Assembly (NCBI GenBank): GCA_964407285.1
Contig: CAYOVG010000021.1
Coordinates: 1-36,951 of the forward strand
Origin: CAYOVG01 sp964407285
Lineage (GTDB): Bacteria > Desulfobacterota > Syntrophobacteria > Syntrophobacterales > Syntrophobacteraceae
DNA: 36,951 bases
Direction: 5' to 3'
Part shown: in pieces, positions 1-8,435 of the stretch
Layout: every line of letters begins with the position of its first letter
How positions within the stretch are numbered: position 1 is the stretch's first letter
Notes under the pieces: generated by a model
The model's input: only the letters and a program-made list of their open reading frames with translations
What the model was told of the DNA's origin: nothing
Database searches by the model: none
Program-made: the position numbers and the translations under genes

Positions 1-531
1 CCTACATCACCCCAATACCTCTATCTACCACCTGCTCAGCGGGAATTGCTGATGAAACCCCGCCCTACCGTTGCATGCGTCCCCTTACGTTTGCACCTAT
101 GCGCAAATGCAGTAATCCAGGCTTTTCAATATTTTGAAGATTCTGAAGAGGCTGCGGTACCGCATGACCTCTAAATCGACGGCTGCCCACAGATGAAAAT
201 GCTCGACACCAGAATTCCTTCCCCGTTGCCCATTCAGATTTCGCGGCCGCTTGGGCCGGACGCTTATCCTCTGCGTGCAGGTTCGGAAATACAGTCAAGC
301 CCTCAGTCGAACCGAAGGTCAGTAGCGGATAGAATGGATAAGTGCCTAAAATGGCTCTCAGAAAACCATGCTAAACCGTGCTAACCATTTTCATCCATCG
401 TTACCCGCAGGGCAAAGCCCGACGCAGGTTCCCAGTACCCAGGAATTGTCAATATTTCACGCCCAGCTTTCACGGGGGTGACGCCAATTCAACAGCATTG
501 GAAGGCGGTCTCCCGTATTGCCGGGCGGATG
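1..531. other. Left-edge stretch without a convincing gene
   Basis: No reading frame here has a recognisable product, a good ribosome binding site and plausible codon use together. The short frames present are mutually overlapping and look random. The stretch is the downstream flank of the minus-strand TerC gene, so it should contain that gene's transcription end, but no hairpin followed by a T-run is obvious. A fragment near 405-425 superficially resembles part of a cyclic-di-GMP riboswitch, but the rest of the motif is absent. Confidence 0.5.
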
Positions 532-1419
532 CTACCGTTCCGCGATCCGGCAGGCGCCGCGCTCGTTCGGAAGCCGGATGGTCAGGCATTCTTTCCGGAC
601 GAGGTAGTCGATAACCTCGCGCGGTATGTACTCCAACTCCAGCAACTCCCGGACCTCGATCTCGCCCGCTTCCAACCTCTCCACCAGGAGATCGTGGAAC
701 TGGTTCCGGGTTTTGCGCTGGTAGTAGTCCTTATAGACAAGCGCGGTCCCCAATATGATGATCACTCCCATCATCGCCCAGAATATGCCGTGTTCGATCT
801 TCACATGGAATGCGTCCAGCAAAAGCTTGGTGCCGATGAAGAAGATGAGCTGGTAGGCCAGGTCTTCCAGCCTGGGAAACTTCTCCAGCAGCCGGACGAG
901 AATGCCGGCCATGAAGCGCAGGAAAATGATCCCCAGGATCCCTCCCGTCCATACGATCACGATCTTGTTGCTCATGGCGACGGCGGCCGTGATGCTGTCG
1001 ATGGAAAAGGCGATATCGGTGAGTTCCACCGCGGCGACGGTCTTCCAGAAACCGGCGTGCGCGCGCCGCGGCCCGAACTGGTGCGTTTCCTCTCTGAAGA
1101 AAAAGAACATGTGTTTCATGGCAAGATAGACGAGATAAGCCCCGCCCACGAGCTTGAAGATCACAAACCGCATCATGTATGTTGCGAAGATGAGAGCGAG
1201 GAACCGAAAAACGAACGCGCCGACGATCCCGTACGTGAGGGCCTTTTTTCGCTGGTGTTCAGGCAGTGCGCGGACCAGTATCGCCAGCACGAGGGAGTTG
1301 TCCACGGACAGTATCCCCTCCAAAGCGGCCAGAGTGAGGATCGTGAGGCCGTCCGTGGCATGCAGTGTTCGAATTTCCGCGATTATTTCCCCGAGCAGTT
1401 CCATCCCCATAATTTGCAC
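532..1419 (-). CDS. TerC-family integral membrane protein
   Basis: A 295-residue polytopic inner-membrane protein of the TerC/YkoY family, members of which are linked to metal-ion export (manganese) or tellurite resistance; the substrate here cannot be read from sequence. Residues 25-240 hold about seven hydrophobic segments. The conserved acidic membrane signatures are visible: EGILSVDNS near residue 34 and ELTDIAFSIDS near residue 132. A basic and acidic cytoplasmic tail of about 60 residues follows. The start is GTG at 1419, chosen because GGAGGAG lies about 9-12 bases upstream on the minus strand; ATG codons three and five codons later are alternatives. It stands alone, with long intergenic stretches on both sides. 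I found no yybP-ykoY (Mn2+) riboswitch in the leader, which this family sometimes has. Confidence 0.9.
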   Translation of the reverse strand: MQIMGMELLGEIIAEIRTLHATDGLTILTLAALEGILSVDNSLVLAILVRALPEHQRKKALTYGIVGAFVFRFLALIFATYMMRFVIFKLVGGAYLVYLAMKHMFFFFREETHQFGPRRAHAGFWKTVAAVELTDIAFSIDSITAAVAMSNKIVIVWTGGILGIIFLRFMAGILVRLLEKFPRLEDLAYQLIFFIGTKLLLDAFHVKIEHGIFWAMMGVIIILGTALVYKDYYQRKTRNQFHDLLVERLEAGEIEVRELLELEYIPREVIDYLVRKECLTIRLPNERGACRIAER

Positions 1420-1576
1420 TTTTGCACTCTCCTCCAGGTTCGGGCGTATTGCCGCACTTCAAGGTTCCCATGCTCAGGCGCGTCTTCGCCGAACGAGGAT
1501 AGGCCGGTGATCGGCTTGCGGCGATTTACGAAGGACAGGCCTTCATAACGTAGTCTCCGCGTGCTTTCGGGTACGC

Positions 1577-1602
1577 AACGGCAGGGCGAGGTTTCGTCCC
1601 CG
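1577..1602 (+). repeat. REP-like element, half copy
   Basis: The stretch begins with ACGGCAGGGCGAGG and continues TTTCGTCCCCG. It matches the left arm and spacer of the palindromes at 1664-1697 and 8436-8472, but the right arm (CCCCGCCCTGCC) is missing. It therefore looks like a decayed or half copy of the same dispersed repeat. Confidence 0.55.
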
Positions 1603-1663
1603 ACTCCCCCACCCGACATGCCCCCACCGACGAACAAACGGCTCGGAGACAAACGACGGACCA

Positions 1664-1697
1664 ACGGCAGGGCGGGGACGAACCCCCGCCCTGCCGT
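1664..1697. repeat. REP-like palindrome, full copy
   Basis: Perfect 14-bp arms (ACGGCAGGGCGGGG and its reverse complement) flank a six-base loop ACGAAC. As RNA this would form a very stable hairpin. The same arm sequence recurs near 1577 and 8436, so it is a dispersed intergenic element rather than a gene-specific terminator, and no T-run follows. Confidence 0.75.
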
Positions 1698-1930
1698 TCG
1701 TAAATCGACCCGCACAGGCAAGGTGTTGAGCCAACGCCTCTATGCGCTCCGGCGTGGGAACGATTGTTGTTCTCTTTCATGCCCCCGGTACTCCAACTGG
1801 GCGAAAGGGGGCATGATGCGCTCGATAAATCAATGGTATTGCCCGTATATACTATTCTGATCGGGCGGGCAAGATCAGTGGAGCCGATTCTTCGATTGTC
1901 GCACACCGGAGGTCTGAATGGTAGTCGCTC

Positions 1931-2191
1931 TTATTTCGATTCCGGCGAACAGACCGGATGAGACCAGTTGTATCTGCGCGCGCGTTCGCATATCCTGGAC
2001 ATCAATCTCCGGCCTCGATCGGACCGGTTCATTACCCAACGAATTCCTCTGCCCACTGAAGGCACATCGGCGGTGAGAACGAGCAGACCGGGCGCCAGAA
2101 AGATCCAACCCGGAATCAAGGGAATGATCAACCCTATCACTCCCAGCGTAACCATCACCATTCCCAAGGAAATCCTTAATATTCTCGTCAT
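1931..2191 (-). CDS. Small PGPGW-type transmembrane protein
   Basis: An 86-residue membrane protein. Residues 5-45 form a hydrophobic hairpin with the turn LIPLIPGWIFL, resembling the small PGPGW-type putative transmembrane proteins; no biochemical function is established for these. The C-terminal 40 residues are strongly basic (Arg-rich) and probably cytoplasmic. The start at 2191 was chosen over an upstream in-frame ATG at 2302 because GGGAG sits nine bases before it, and the extra 37 residues look unlike protein. It is monocistronic as far as can be seen. Confidence 0.75.
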   Translation of the reverse strand: MTRILRISLGMVMVTLGVIGLIIPLIPGWIFLAPGLLVLTADVPSVGRGIRWVMNRSDRGRRLMSRICERARRYNWSHPVCSPESK

Positions 2192-2816
2192 GACAACATG
2201 CTCCCGGAGCTTGAAAGTTTCCAAAGTTTCCTGTTGTTCCCTGCATATGCGTACACGTGTGAATGTATATGGAAGGAGTCGGCAATTCGATCGGGTCGTC
2301 ATCGCCGTTCAGAATGAAGTCCGGCATTCTCCGCCCCCCGGCATTTCACCGAACGGGTGTGTACTCACCGCAGGGGTGTAGAGGGGAAGAACCGGACTAC
2401 TTATGACTTAAGACCTCGCTTTGAGGAACGCAACCGCTGAATGATCGGTCTCACGGACCTCCTTTTTCCCTGTCGGAGTTGATGCGGCCGCTGCCGCGCC
2501 GGTGGAGCCGTGAAGAGGCCTGGCGCGATTTCCATTCTTCCATTTTAACGATACACGATTACTTTATCAATTATATCAAATGATTATATTTATGAATACA
2601 AATATGGAAATGACTTTTCGTTGGCGCGCATAACATTGGGATGGCCGCCCCGCCCTTTCCCGCGGTAGCCGAAGCCGAAAACTCCCGCGCTCCTGCCCGG
2701 GGGCCGGACGCCGCTCCACCCCAGGCCTTATGCGCAGCCACACTATTTATTTGTAATTCCTATGACTTACTATTGAACTGCAGTCCATGGCGTCGAAAAT
2801 ACGAAAGGGAAACAAG
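2192..2816. other. Divergent intergenic region, AT-rich core
   Basis: About 625 bases between a minus-strand and a plus-strand gene. The segment 2530-2625 is strikingly AT-rich compared with its surroundings and probably carries the promoters. No conserved structure or convincing small gene was recognised; a plus-strand frame starting at 2641 is compositionally random. Confidence 0.5.
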
Positions 2817-3944
2817 ATGCTTGGAAAACGGATCAAGATCTTCAGCATGTTTGGCTTCGATGTGCGTATCGATTGGAGTTGGACCATAATTGCCTTGTTC
2901 TTGACGTGGTCGCTTTCGACCGGGTTGTTTCCGTACCAGTACAGCGACCTCGGGGCAAGGACCTACTGGCTGATGGGCTTTTTCGCCGCCATGGGACTCT
3001 TCCTGTCGGTGATAATCCATGAATTCGCCCATTCCCTGGTGGCGAGAAGAGTGGGCTTGCCGATACAGGGAATAACCCTGTTCCTGTTCGGCGGAGTCTC
3101 GGAAATGGGCGAGGAGCCCCCCACGCCCAAGGCCGAATTTCTGATGGCGATAGTCGGTCCTTTAGCCAGCGCGATTCTGGCCGTGTTGCTTTTTGTTGCT
3201 TATAGAATCGGATCGGCGGTCGGATTTTCCACTCCGGTCGTCGCGGTCACCCAGTACCTTGCCGTTATCAACGGGCTGCTGGCCCTCTTCAACCTCCTGC
3301 CCGCTTTCCCCCTCGACGGCGGCCGCGTTTTGCGCTCCATACTGTGGCAGTTGAAGAGCGACCTCCGATGGGCGACACGGGTATCGTCTTACGTGGGGAT
3401 ATTCTTCGCCTTTTTTCTGATCGCCTACGGATTTCTGAGAATTGCCGTCGGCAATCTTTTCGGCGGCATGTGGATGACCCTCATCGGGATCTTTCTCCAC
3501 CAGGCCGCCCACAACTCCTATCGGCGGCTCCTCGTCGAAAAGGCGCTCGAAGGCGAATCCGTCGAACGGTTCATGAAGTCCGATCCGGTGGTGGTCTCCC
3601 CTTCCCTTTCACTGGAAAGGCTGGTGGAGGACTACATCTACCAGTACCAGTACAAAGTGTTCCCGGTGGTGGAATCGGAGCGACTCATCGGGTGCGTTCC
3701 CGTATCCCGGATAAAGACCGTTCCTCGGGAGGAGTGGGCCCACAAGACGGTGGGAGACCTGGCCCGGCCGTGCTCTTCCGAGAACACGGTGGAGCCCGGC
3801 ATGGAAGCGGCCAGGCTTCTGTCTCGCATGAGCGAGACGAACAATTCGCGTTTCATGGTGGTCAAGGACGGTCGCCTCCTGGGCATGATCTCCGTAAAGG
3901 ATATGCTGGGGTTCCTCTCGATGAAAATGAGTATGGAAGAGTAG
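2817..3944 (+). CDS. Site-2-protease-like zinc metallopeptidase (M50) with CBS domains
   Basis: A 375-residue intramembrane metalloprotease of the S2P/M50 family, SpoIVFB-like subgroup with C-terminal CBS pair. The zinc site HEFAH is at residues 68-72 inside a membrane segment, and the third ligand lies in NLLPAFPLDGGR (Asp about 167). Around five to six membrane helices occupy residues 20-225. Residues 235-370 hold two CBS motifs (SDPVVVSPSLSL and DGRLLGMISVKDML), which in relatives bind adenine nucleotides and regulate the protease. Substrates are unknown; family members cleave membrane-bound regulators such as anti-sigma factors. The start at 2817 is preferred to ATG 2787 because GAAAGGGA precedes it. 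Length and all active-site motifs look intact. Confidence 0.9.
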   Translation: MLGKRIKIFSMFGFDVRIDWSWTIIALFLTWSLSTGLFPYQYSDLGARTYWLMGFFAAMGLFLSVIIHEFAHSLVARRVGLPIQGITLFLFGGVSEMGEEPPTPKAEFLMAIVGPLASAILAVLLFVAYRIGSAVGFSTPVVAVTQYLAVINGLLALFNLLPAFPLDGGRVLRSILWQLKSDLRWATRVSSYVGIFFAFFLIAYGFLRIAVGNLFGGMWMTLIGIFLHQAAHNSYRRLLVEKALEGESVERFMKSDPVVVSPSLSLERLVEDYIYQYQYKVFPVVESERLIGCVPVSRIKTVPREEWAHKTVGDLARPCSSENTVEPGMEAARLLSRMSETNNSRFMVVKDGRLLGMISVKDMLGFLSMKMSMEE

Positions 3945-4257
3945 GTCGCAATTAGATCGTTATCCTGGCCCGCCGGGCGAAACCTTTGATGAACGCGGGG
4001 ACGGGTCGGCGAGAGTTCCCGGCGTTCCCGTCCTCCGGCGCAGTCCGGCCATCCCAATCCATCCTGTCAATATCATTTATCATTGTATGTTATTGCGCGT
4101 CATCGCGGTTGACGAAGGTCCGACCGATATTACAATTAGATTATAATCAAGCAAAACGAAAAGCATGGACGGATGATGAACCATCAGCCCACAAGCTGGA
4201 TACGAGCCGGAATTGCGGGTTTTCCCCACGGCCGGCTTTTTGTCGGGAGGAAGTGAT
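3945..4257 (+). other. Leader region of the zinc-ribbon gene
   Basis: A 313-base gap between two plus-strand genes. It contains an AT-rich stretch from about 4070 to 4150 with a good sigma-70-type promoter (separate entry). The long leader from there to 4258 shows no recognisable riboswitch. Confidence 0.5.
4109..4136 (+). promoter_or_regulatory. Sigma-70-type promoter for the zinc-ribbon gene
   Basis: A -35 box TTGACG (4109-4114) and a -10 box TACAAT (4131-4136) are separated by 16 bases. They match the consensus in nine of twelve positions or better and lie about 120 bases before the next start codon at 4258. Inferred from sequence only. Confidence 0.55.
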
Positions 4258-4566
4258 ATGCAAACCGCCGAGGATATTCGGATAGATACCGAATCGATCA
4301 GAAGGACCCTTCTTTGTCCTTACTGCAACCAGAGGATGAGCAAATGGGCGGTCCCAAATACGCCGTTCAGCACCTGGGATGCCGAGTTCCTGTACATCTG
4401 CTTCAATGACCGGTGCCGGTATTACGTTCACGGTTGGAAAACCATGAGCGAGCAGGGACGCCAGGGCATGTCCTACCGTTTCATGTTCGATCCTGATAGG
4501 GGCAGCGGATTTCCGATACTGGTAACCGGTCCATACACGCTTAAGGATGGAATCGTGGAGGAGTAG
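4258..4566 (+). CDS. Small zinc-ribbon protein of unknown role
   Basis: A 102-residue protein with four cysteines arranged as CPYC (20-23) and CFNDRC (48-53), the pattern of a single treble-clef or zinc-ribbon unit that would bind one zinc ion. The rest is soluble and moderately charged, with no signal peptide or membrane segment. It vaguely recalls Ogr/Delta-like zinc fingers of phage transcription activators, but I cannot assign it to that family. The start at 4258 has GGGAGGAAG just upstream; the longer frame from 4213 lacks a binding site. A promoter is visible at 4109-4136. Function unknown; nucleic-acid binding is the usual guess for such ribbons. Confidence 0.75.
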   Translation: MQTAEDIRIDTESIRRTLLCPYCNQRMSKWAVPNTPFSTWDAEFLYICFNDRCRYYVHGWKTMSEQGRQGMSYRFMFDPDRGSGFPILVTGPYTLKDGIVEE

Positions 4567-4732
4567 AATCCGTCAAGAGAGGGACGTGCGGCGTCTCGTC
4601 GGCGCAGACCGGAAATTCTTCCGGCCCATGAGCCGTCGGAATAAATGGGACGACGGACGCTACGCGGATTTCGGCCGTCCGCCATCTTTGCGGGACCTGG
4701 AGCGCTATGCCGGACCACCGCATTATTTCTGA
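4547..4732 (+). CDS. Possible very small protein, doubtful
   Basis: A 61-codon frame overlapping the end of the zinc-ribbon gene by 20 bases. The product is Arg/Asp/Tyr-rich and hydrophilic, ending GRPPSLRDLERYAGPPHYF. No good ribosome binding site precedes the ATG; an internal ATG at 4628 is equally possible. It could be translationally coupled to the upstream gene or be chance. I do not recognise it. Confidence 0.25.
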   Translation: MESWRSRIRQERDVRRLVGADRKFFRPMSRRNKWDDGRYADFGRPPSLRDLERYAGPPHYF

Positions 4733-4776
4733 AGTCAAAGCCGCGGGAAGGGCGAGCCCGGGTATATCGAGCGCCC

Positions 4777-5067
4777 TCAGGAAATGCCGGGGCCCGTCGC
4801 CTGCACATTCGAGGCTTGAACTTCCTCCACTTCCGCCCGGGCCAGTTCCTCCTTGACCTCCGCGGCAAGATCTTCCATCACCTCGATACCCTCCGCCACG
4901 ATCTCCCTACCCTTCTGGACAAAGATCATGCCGCTCTTTATGAGCGCCTTCACCATGGGTTTCGCCATGGTAGCGGCCACGGGAGCAACAACGGGAGCAA
5001 GTATGACGGCTCCCACTCCAATGGCGAGGGCCGTTCCGACTTTGAATCCCTCATCGAACAGTGCCAT
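4777..5067 (-). CDS. DUF5132-like small membrane protein
   Basis: A 96-residue protein resembling DUF5132: an N-terminal MALFDEGFKVGTALAIGVGA, a hydrophobic Ala/Val/Pro-rich stretch at residues 10-45 (probable membrane insertion), and a charged helical C-terminal half rich in Glu and Lys that could form a coiled coil. No function is established for the family. The start at 5067 is supported by AAGGAG eight bases upstream; 16 further in-frame codons upstream have no such support. It sits between an unrelated plus-strand gene and a secreted protein on the same strand, about 120 bases apart, so it may have its own promoter. Confidence 0.75.
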   Translation of the reverse strand: MALFDEGFKVGTALAIGVGAVILAPVVAPVAATMAKPMVKALIKSGMIFVQKGREIVAEGIEVMEDLAAEVKEELARAEVEEVQASNVQATGPGIS

Positions 5068-5187
5068 CCGAAACTCCTTTTGAATGACCGTTGATATCCT
5101 GTAAACCAGGACCACACTCTAAGAGCATAGTAAAAGATCGGCAGTTCCGGAAGTCAAGTCAATACCTGCCGGTCACCAACTCCTTCC

Positions 5188-5595
5188 TTACTCGATGTCT
5201 TCGAATTCGTCCCTGGTGATGCGAGATACGGCCATGTTCTCTTCGGTCAAGGTCCCTTCCTTGATCGTCAACGTAACCTCGACGCCGTCTTTGATGGAAT
5301 AGGAACCGCCCTTGGCGTGAACCTGGCGCCCATCACGCGTAAAAGATACGAAAATTCTGTAATTTCCGGCCCTTTTGATTGGTATGGCTTTGGAAGTAGC
5401 GTTGTTCGCCAGGTTGGAAAGAACCCCCACCAGGGATGCTTTCTTCTTCGACTCCTTGACCAGTTTGACCTCTTCCAGTTTATAACCGGTCATATTCTTG
5501 ATGGCCAACGTGCTGAAGGCTGCGGCGGTAGAATACGAAAAAACGGAGAACAATATGGCCGCCACCAGGGATATCGCCATTCTTATGGGACACAT
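5188..5595 (-). CDS. Small secreted protein of unknown function
   Basis: A 135-residue protein with a clear Sec signal peptide (residues 1-27, basic MCPIRM then a hydrophobic core and an Ala-rich cleavage region). The mature part is about 105 residues of alternating strands with many lysines (KLVKESKKKAS near 50) and looks like a single beta-rich periplasmic domain: the stretch NYRIFVSFTRDG followed by GGSYSIKDGVEVTLTIKEG suggests an immunoglobulin-like or lipocalin-like sandwich. Start chosen at 5595 because AAAGGAG lies eight bases upstream; an upstream 69-codon extension has no binding site. Not recognised as a named family. Confidence 0.7.
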   Translation of the reverse strand: MCPIRMAISLVAAILFSVFSYSTAAAFSTLAIKNMTGYKLEEVKLVKESKKKASLVGVLSNLANNATSKAIPIKRAGNYRIFVSFTRDGRQVHAKGGSYSIKDGVEVTLTIKEGTLTEENMAVSRITRDEFEDIE

Positions 5596-6079
5596 GCGCA
5601 AATCTCCTTTGTCTAAAGGTCGAGTATGGTGTGGACAAGGAAGATCTCGGAAATCATGCTCGATACATAAGGCGCCTTGAATCGGCAGAAATCGATTATA
5701 GAAGATTAAACTATTCCATTCAATGGATATTTTGGCCGATACGCATAAGTGAAAGGGCAGGAGCGTCGATTTCAGCCCCGCTGCCCGGTTCTCCAGGTTC
5801 ACTCACCGGGTACAAGGTTCATTCCCGAGATGTCCACAGACCTCTAAAGGGGTCCCGACAGCGCGGCGTTGTCCCTTGAGTCGAAAGACGATATACCGTA
5901 TCGCCCGCGCCGAATTAGGGTGCGCCACCCACTGCCTCTCAAGCCGATTCTTCCTAATTTTAGTTAAATAACAAAAGAGTTATACAAGGCTAACCGTGCC
6001 GTGCGTCCATTATATAAGACCGTGGATCGAGGAAGCAACGGCGCCGTGCGCGTGTCGGCCATGACGGGAGAAAGACTGC
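5596..6079. other. Divergent intergenic region
   Basis: About 480 bases between divergent genes. An AT-rich part at 5940-6020 (with TTATACAAG near 5980 and TATATAAG near 6013) is a likely promoter area for the plus-strand gene at 6080. No RNA structure or coding frame was recognised. Confidence 0.45.
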
Positions 6080-6277
6080 ATGAACAGACCTGATCCTTCT
6101 ACTTCAAAGCCGAAATCTCAACGGGCGGATGCCGCAGGCCCGAAAGAACCGGGACGCACATCCAAAAAGGGCGTCGGAGTGTACGACCGGCCGAAGCATC
6201 CAATGCTTACCCGGCCTGTCGTTATCACTGCCGGAGTCGTGCTTGCTGCAACTGCGGTGGTTCTGTTGCTCCTCTAG
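6080..6277 (+). CDS. Small tail-anchored membrane protein
   Basis: A 65-residue protein with a hydrophilic, Pro/Lys/Ser-rich, probably disordered N-terminal 40 residues and one C-terminal membrane segment (residues 45-65, VVITAGVVLAATAVVLLLL). It has no signal peptide, so it should be tail-anchored with the N-terminus in the cytoplasm. GGGAG nine bases upstream of the ATG supports translation. It is followed 235 bases later by the glycine-zipper stress protein on the same strand. Function unknown. Confidence 0.6.
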   Translation: MNRPDPSTSKPKSQRADAAGPKEPGRTSKKGVGVYDRPKHPMLTRPVVITAGVVLAATAVVLLLL

Positions 6278-6511
6278 GAACGTGGTAAAAAGTCCTATGT
6301 ACTCTTGATGCTGCAAAATAGGTAGCAGCCTGAGGGAAAGCGAAAAGAGCTATCTGCGGCCTTAAAAGGCGTTGTATTTCGCATGCTCGAACGGAACCGT
6401 CCCCCCGGACGTTTTCGAGGGGCTTCGCGCGGAACGCGCGACGACCGAGCGGACCAGGAATCACAAAGCAACCGAACCGGAAACCATCTCTTATGCGAAG
6501 GAGTTCATTTT

Positions 6512-7564
6512 ATGGCCAAAACAGTTATCGGATTGTATGACGATTTTACGCAAGCCAGGCAGGTTGTGGACGATTTGGTGAAAGAGGGTTTCAGCCGCGA
6601 CCGAATCAGCCTGGTAGCCAACGATAGAAACAACAGGCTCTCCCAGGAGCTCAACATGGGCAGAACCGATACCGGCAGGAGTGACACCGGCACGGAAGCG
6701 CCCGAAGATGCCGCAAAGGGAGCCGTCACCGGCGGGATTCTCGGAGGCATCGTCGGAGTGGTGCTCGGTCTCGGCGCCTTCGCCATCCCCGGAATCGGCC
6801 CGGCAATCGCCGCCGGTCCCATCATCTCGGGCCTCGTGGGCGCGGGGGTCGGGGCGGTCGGAGGCGGCCTGCTCGGCGCTCTCATAGGAATGGGAGTCCC
6901 CAACGAGGAAGCGGGCTACTACGCGGAAGGCGTACGCAGAGGCGGAACGCTGGTTGCCGTGGAGGCGCATGAAAACGAGGTCGATCACGTCAGCCGCGTC
7001 ATGAATCGACATGATCCCGTGGACATAGAGAAGCGCGCGGCGCACTGGACCGAAACGGGCTGGACCGGTTACGACCCGGACGCCCCTCCCGATACCCACA
7101 CCACATCCGAACCCTACTACGAATCTGAACACTTGCGGCCGGCAGGAGAAAGGGTCACCACCACCACTACCGGCACGCATGCTCCGCACGGTGAAGGCCA
7201 TCCCGCGCACGTTCGCAGGGCCGATACGGGAGCGGTCCGGGTCCACACCTACTATGAGGGACAAAAGCCGGCGGGCCATTCCGTACGGGAATCGGACCTG
7301 GAAACGCTTGTCGATCCCCACGGGTATTCGGCTCATGAGGACGATTTCCGCCGCCACTTCGAGCAGCACTACGGCAAGACCGGTGGAGCGTACGGCGATT
7401 ACGAGCACGCGTACCGCTTCGGAAGCAGCCTTTCGAACTACCGCGGCCGCAACTGGGAGGAAATCGAGCCGGAAGTGCGGCGGCGCTGGGAAACCGAACA
7501 CAAGGACAAGGGAACCTGGGCGAAAATCAAGGACTCCGTACGATACGGATGGAGCAAGCTGTAG
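6512..7564 (+). CDS. General-stress-type protein with glycine-zipper segment
   Basis: A 350-residue protein. Residues 1-45 (KTVIGLYDDFTQARQVVDDL then EGFSRDRISLV) match the YflT/general stress protein 17M-like fold. Residues 70-130 are a Gly/Ala-rich hydrophobic stretch with repeated GxxxG spacing, a glycine zipper that could insert into membranes. After it the fold resumes (GGTLVAVEAHENEVDHVSRV). Residues 180-290 are low-complexity and acidic, probably disordered. The C-terminal 60 residues (YEHAYRFGSSLSNYRGRNWE, then a Trp/Arg-rich end with KIKDSVRYGWSKL) are a conserved tail common in such stress proteins. The start at 6512 has AAGGAG nine bases upstream; the frame extending to 6383 is rejected. 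The role is unproven; homologues are associated with desiccation, osmotic or oxidative stress. Confidence 0.8.
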   Translation: MAKTVIGLYDDFTQARQVVDDLVKEGFSRDRISLVANDRNNRLSQELNMGRTDTGRSDTGTEAPEDAAKGAVTGGILGGIVGVVLGLGAFAIPGIGPAIAAGPIISGLVGAGVGAVGGGLLGALIGMGVPNEEAGYYAEGVRRGGTLVAVEAHENEVDHVSRVMNRHDPVDIEKRAAHWTETGWTGYDPDAPPDTHTTSEPYYESEHLRPAGERVTTTTTGTHAPHGEGHPAHVRRADTGAVRVHTYYEGQKPAGHSVRESDLETLVDPHGYSAHEDDFRRHFEQHYGKTGGAYGDYEHAYRFGSSLSNYRGRNWEEIEPEVRRRWETEHKDKGTWAKIKDSVRYGWSKL

Positions 7565-7610
7565 TATCCGATAACGCCGTCAGACCGGCCCAAAGGGCAT
7601 AGCCGGCGGG

Positions 7611-7642
7611 AAGGGACCCTATCATCGATGATAGGGTCCCTT
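7611..7642. terminator. Perfect 32-bp palindrome, probable terminator or operator
   Basis: The half-site AAGGGACCCTATCATC (7611-7626) is followed directly by its exact reverse complement, with no spacer. It lies 47 bases after the stress-protein stop and about 100 bases before the next gene. As RNA it would make a strong hairpin with a four-base loop, but no T-run follows, so a Rho-independent terminator is not certain; a dimeric regulator site is the alternative. Confidence 0.5.
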
Positions 7643-7746
7643 CCGATAAACAAGACCGGGTAACATCTGCCATGTAGTTCTGTAGTTAATCCGCCTGTTT
7701 GACCGTTTCTCAGTGGAATATGGCGCACTGTACAGGAGCATAAAAA

Positions 7747-8349
7747 ATGAGAAGAATCCGCTCTGTAGTAATTACTCTGTCAATTCTTTCCGTAATGGCT
7801 TTCGGACAATCCTTCGCGGCTCGGGAAGATGCGGCGACGATGGATGCCGGTTCCGACGCAATGACCATGCACATGGCGCGGCACGACTTCAAAATGAGCG
7901 ATTTGATCGATAAAAGAGTGAAGGAAAAAGGCGGCGGTGACGTCGGCGAAATCGAGGATGTAATGCTGAGTCCCGATGGACGGAACAATTATGCCGTGCT
8001 TGCCGGTCCCTACAACAAATACTACCCCATCCCGATGCAGGCCTTGCAGCGAAGAGAGGCGGACGGACCGCTCTATCTCGACCTGACCAAGGAACAGGTC
8101 GACCGTGCTCCAAGCTTTTCCAAGGACAATTGGGATCAACTGACGGGACTCCAGTGGGAACAAAACGTGATGAGCTATTACGGACAACAGTCTCAGCAGA
8201 ACATACAGTCCTCACCGGATCAGTTCTCGCCGTCCTCTCGAGATGAACTCAGCCCCGGCAAGGTAGCGCCGGGCCAGTATGAATCGGATACGTTCTCCCC
8301 ATCGGTCACACCCGATGCGGATACGGAAGGCCCCGATAGCGAGCGTTGA
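7747..8349 (+). CDS. Secreted PRC-barrel domain protein
   Basis: A 200-residue exported protein. Residues 1-24 are a Sec signal peptide ending QSFAA. Residues 45-130 look like a PRC-barrel domain (MSDLIDKRVKEKGG, GEIEDVMLSPDGR, YAVLAGPYNKYYPIPMQALQ, LYLDLTKEQV), a small beta-barrel found in ribosome-maturation, photosynthetic and stress proteins. The last 60 residues are Ser/Gln/Pro-rich and probably disordered. AGGAG eight bases upstream supports the ATG. The signal peptide places it in the periplasm. It is separated from the upstream stress gene by a palindrome, so it may be transcribed on its own. Specific role unknown. Confidence 0.8.
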   Translation: MRRIRSVVITLSILSVMAFGQSFAAREDAATMDAGSDAMTMHMARHDFKMSDLIDKRVKEKGGGDVGEIEDVMLSPDGRNNYAVLAGPYNKYYPIPMQALQRREADGPLYLDLTKEQVDRAPSFSKDNWDQLTGLQWEQNVMSYYGQQSQQNIQSSPDQFSPSSRDELSPGKVAPGQYESDTFSPSVTPDADTEGPDSER

Positions 8350-8435
8350 TGATTCCGATCATCTCTAATACTCCCACACGCGGGACCCCATGCGCGTTGA
8401 CTCAATACGCCACCAGTGCGGACCGATGTGCCGAT

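Larger units (their letters stand above)
1420..1930. other. Intergenic region with REP-like repeats
   Basis: About 510 bases between two minus-strand genes. It holds the leader of the TerC gene (1420-1560) and two copies of a GC-rich repeat listed separately (1577-1602 and 1664-1697). The small reading frames here are low-complexity translations of the repeats, not genes. Confidence 0.6.

Noticed and set aside
405..425. Resemblance to the core of a cyclic-di-GMP (GEMM) riboswitch
   Set aside because: Only about 20 bases match loosely; the second conserved stem and the tetraloop receptor are absent, and no suitable gene follows on that strand.
478..1548. A 356-codon plus-strand frame opposite the TerC gene
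   Set aside because: The minus strand encodes a clear membrane protein; the plus-strand frame is hydrophilic, unrecognisable and antisense to it.
1420..1560. Possible yybP-ykoY manganese riboswitch before the TerC gene
   Set aside because: The conserved loops of that motif could not be found in the minus-strand leader.
6491..7501. A 336-codon minus-strand frame opposite the stress protein
   Set aside because: Antisense shadow in a GC-rich gene; its start region is also the coding start of the real gene.
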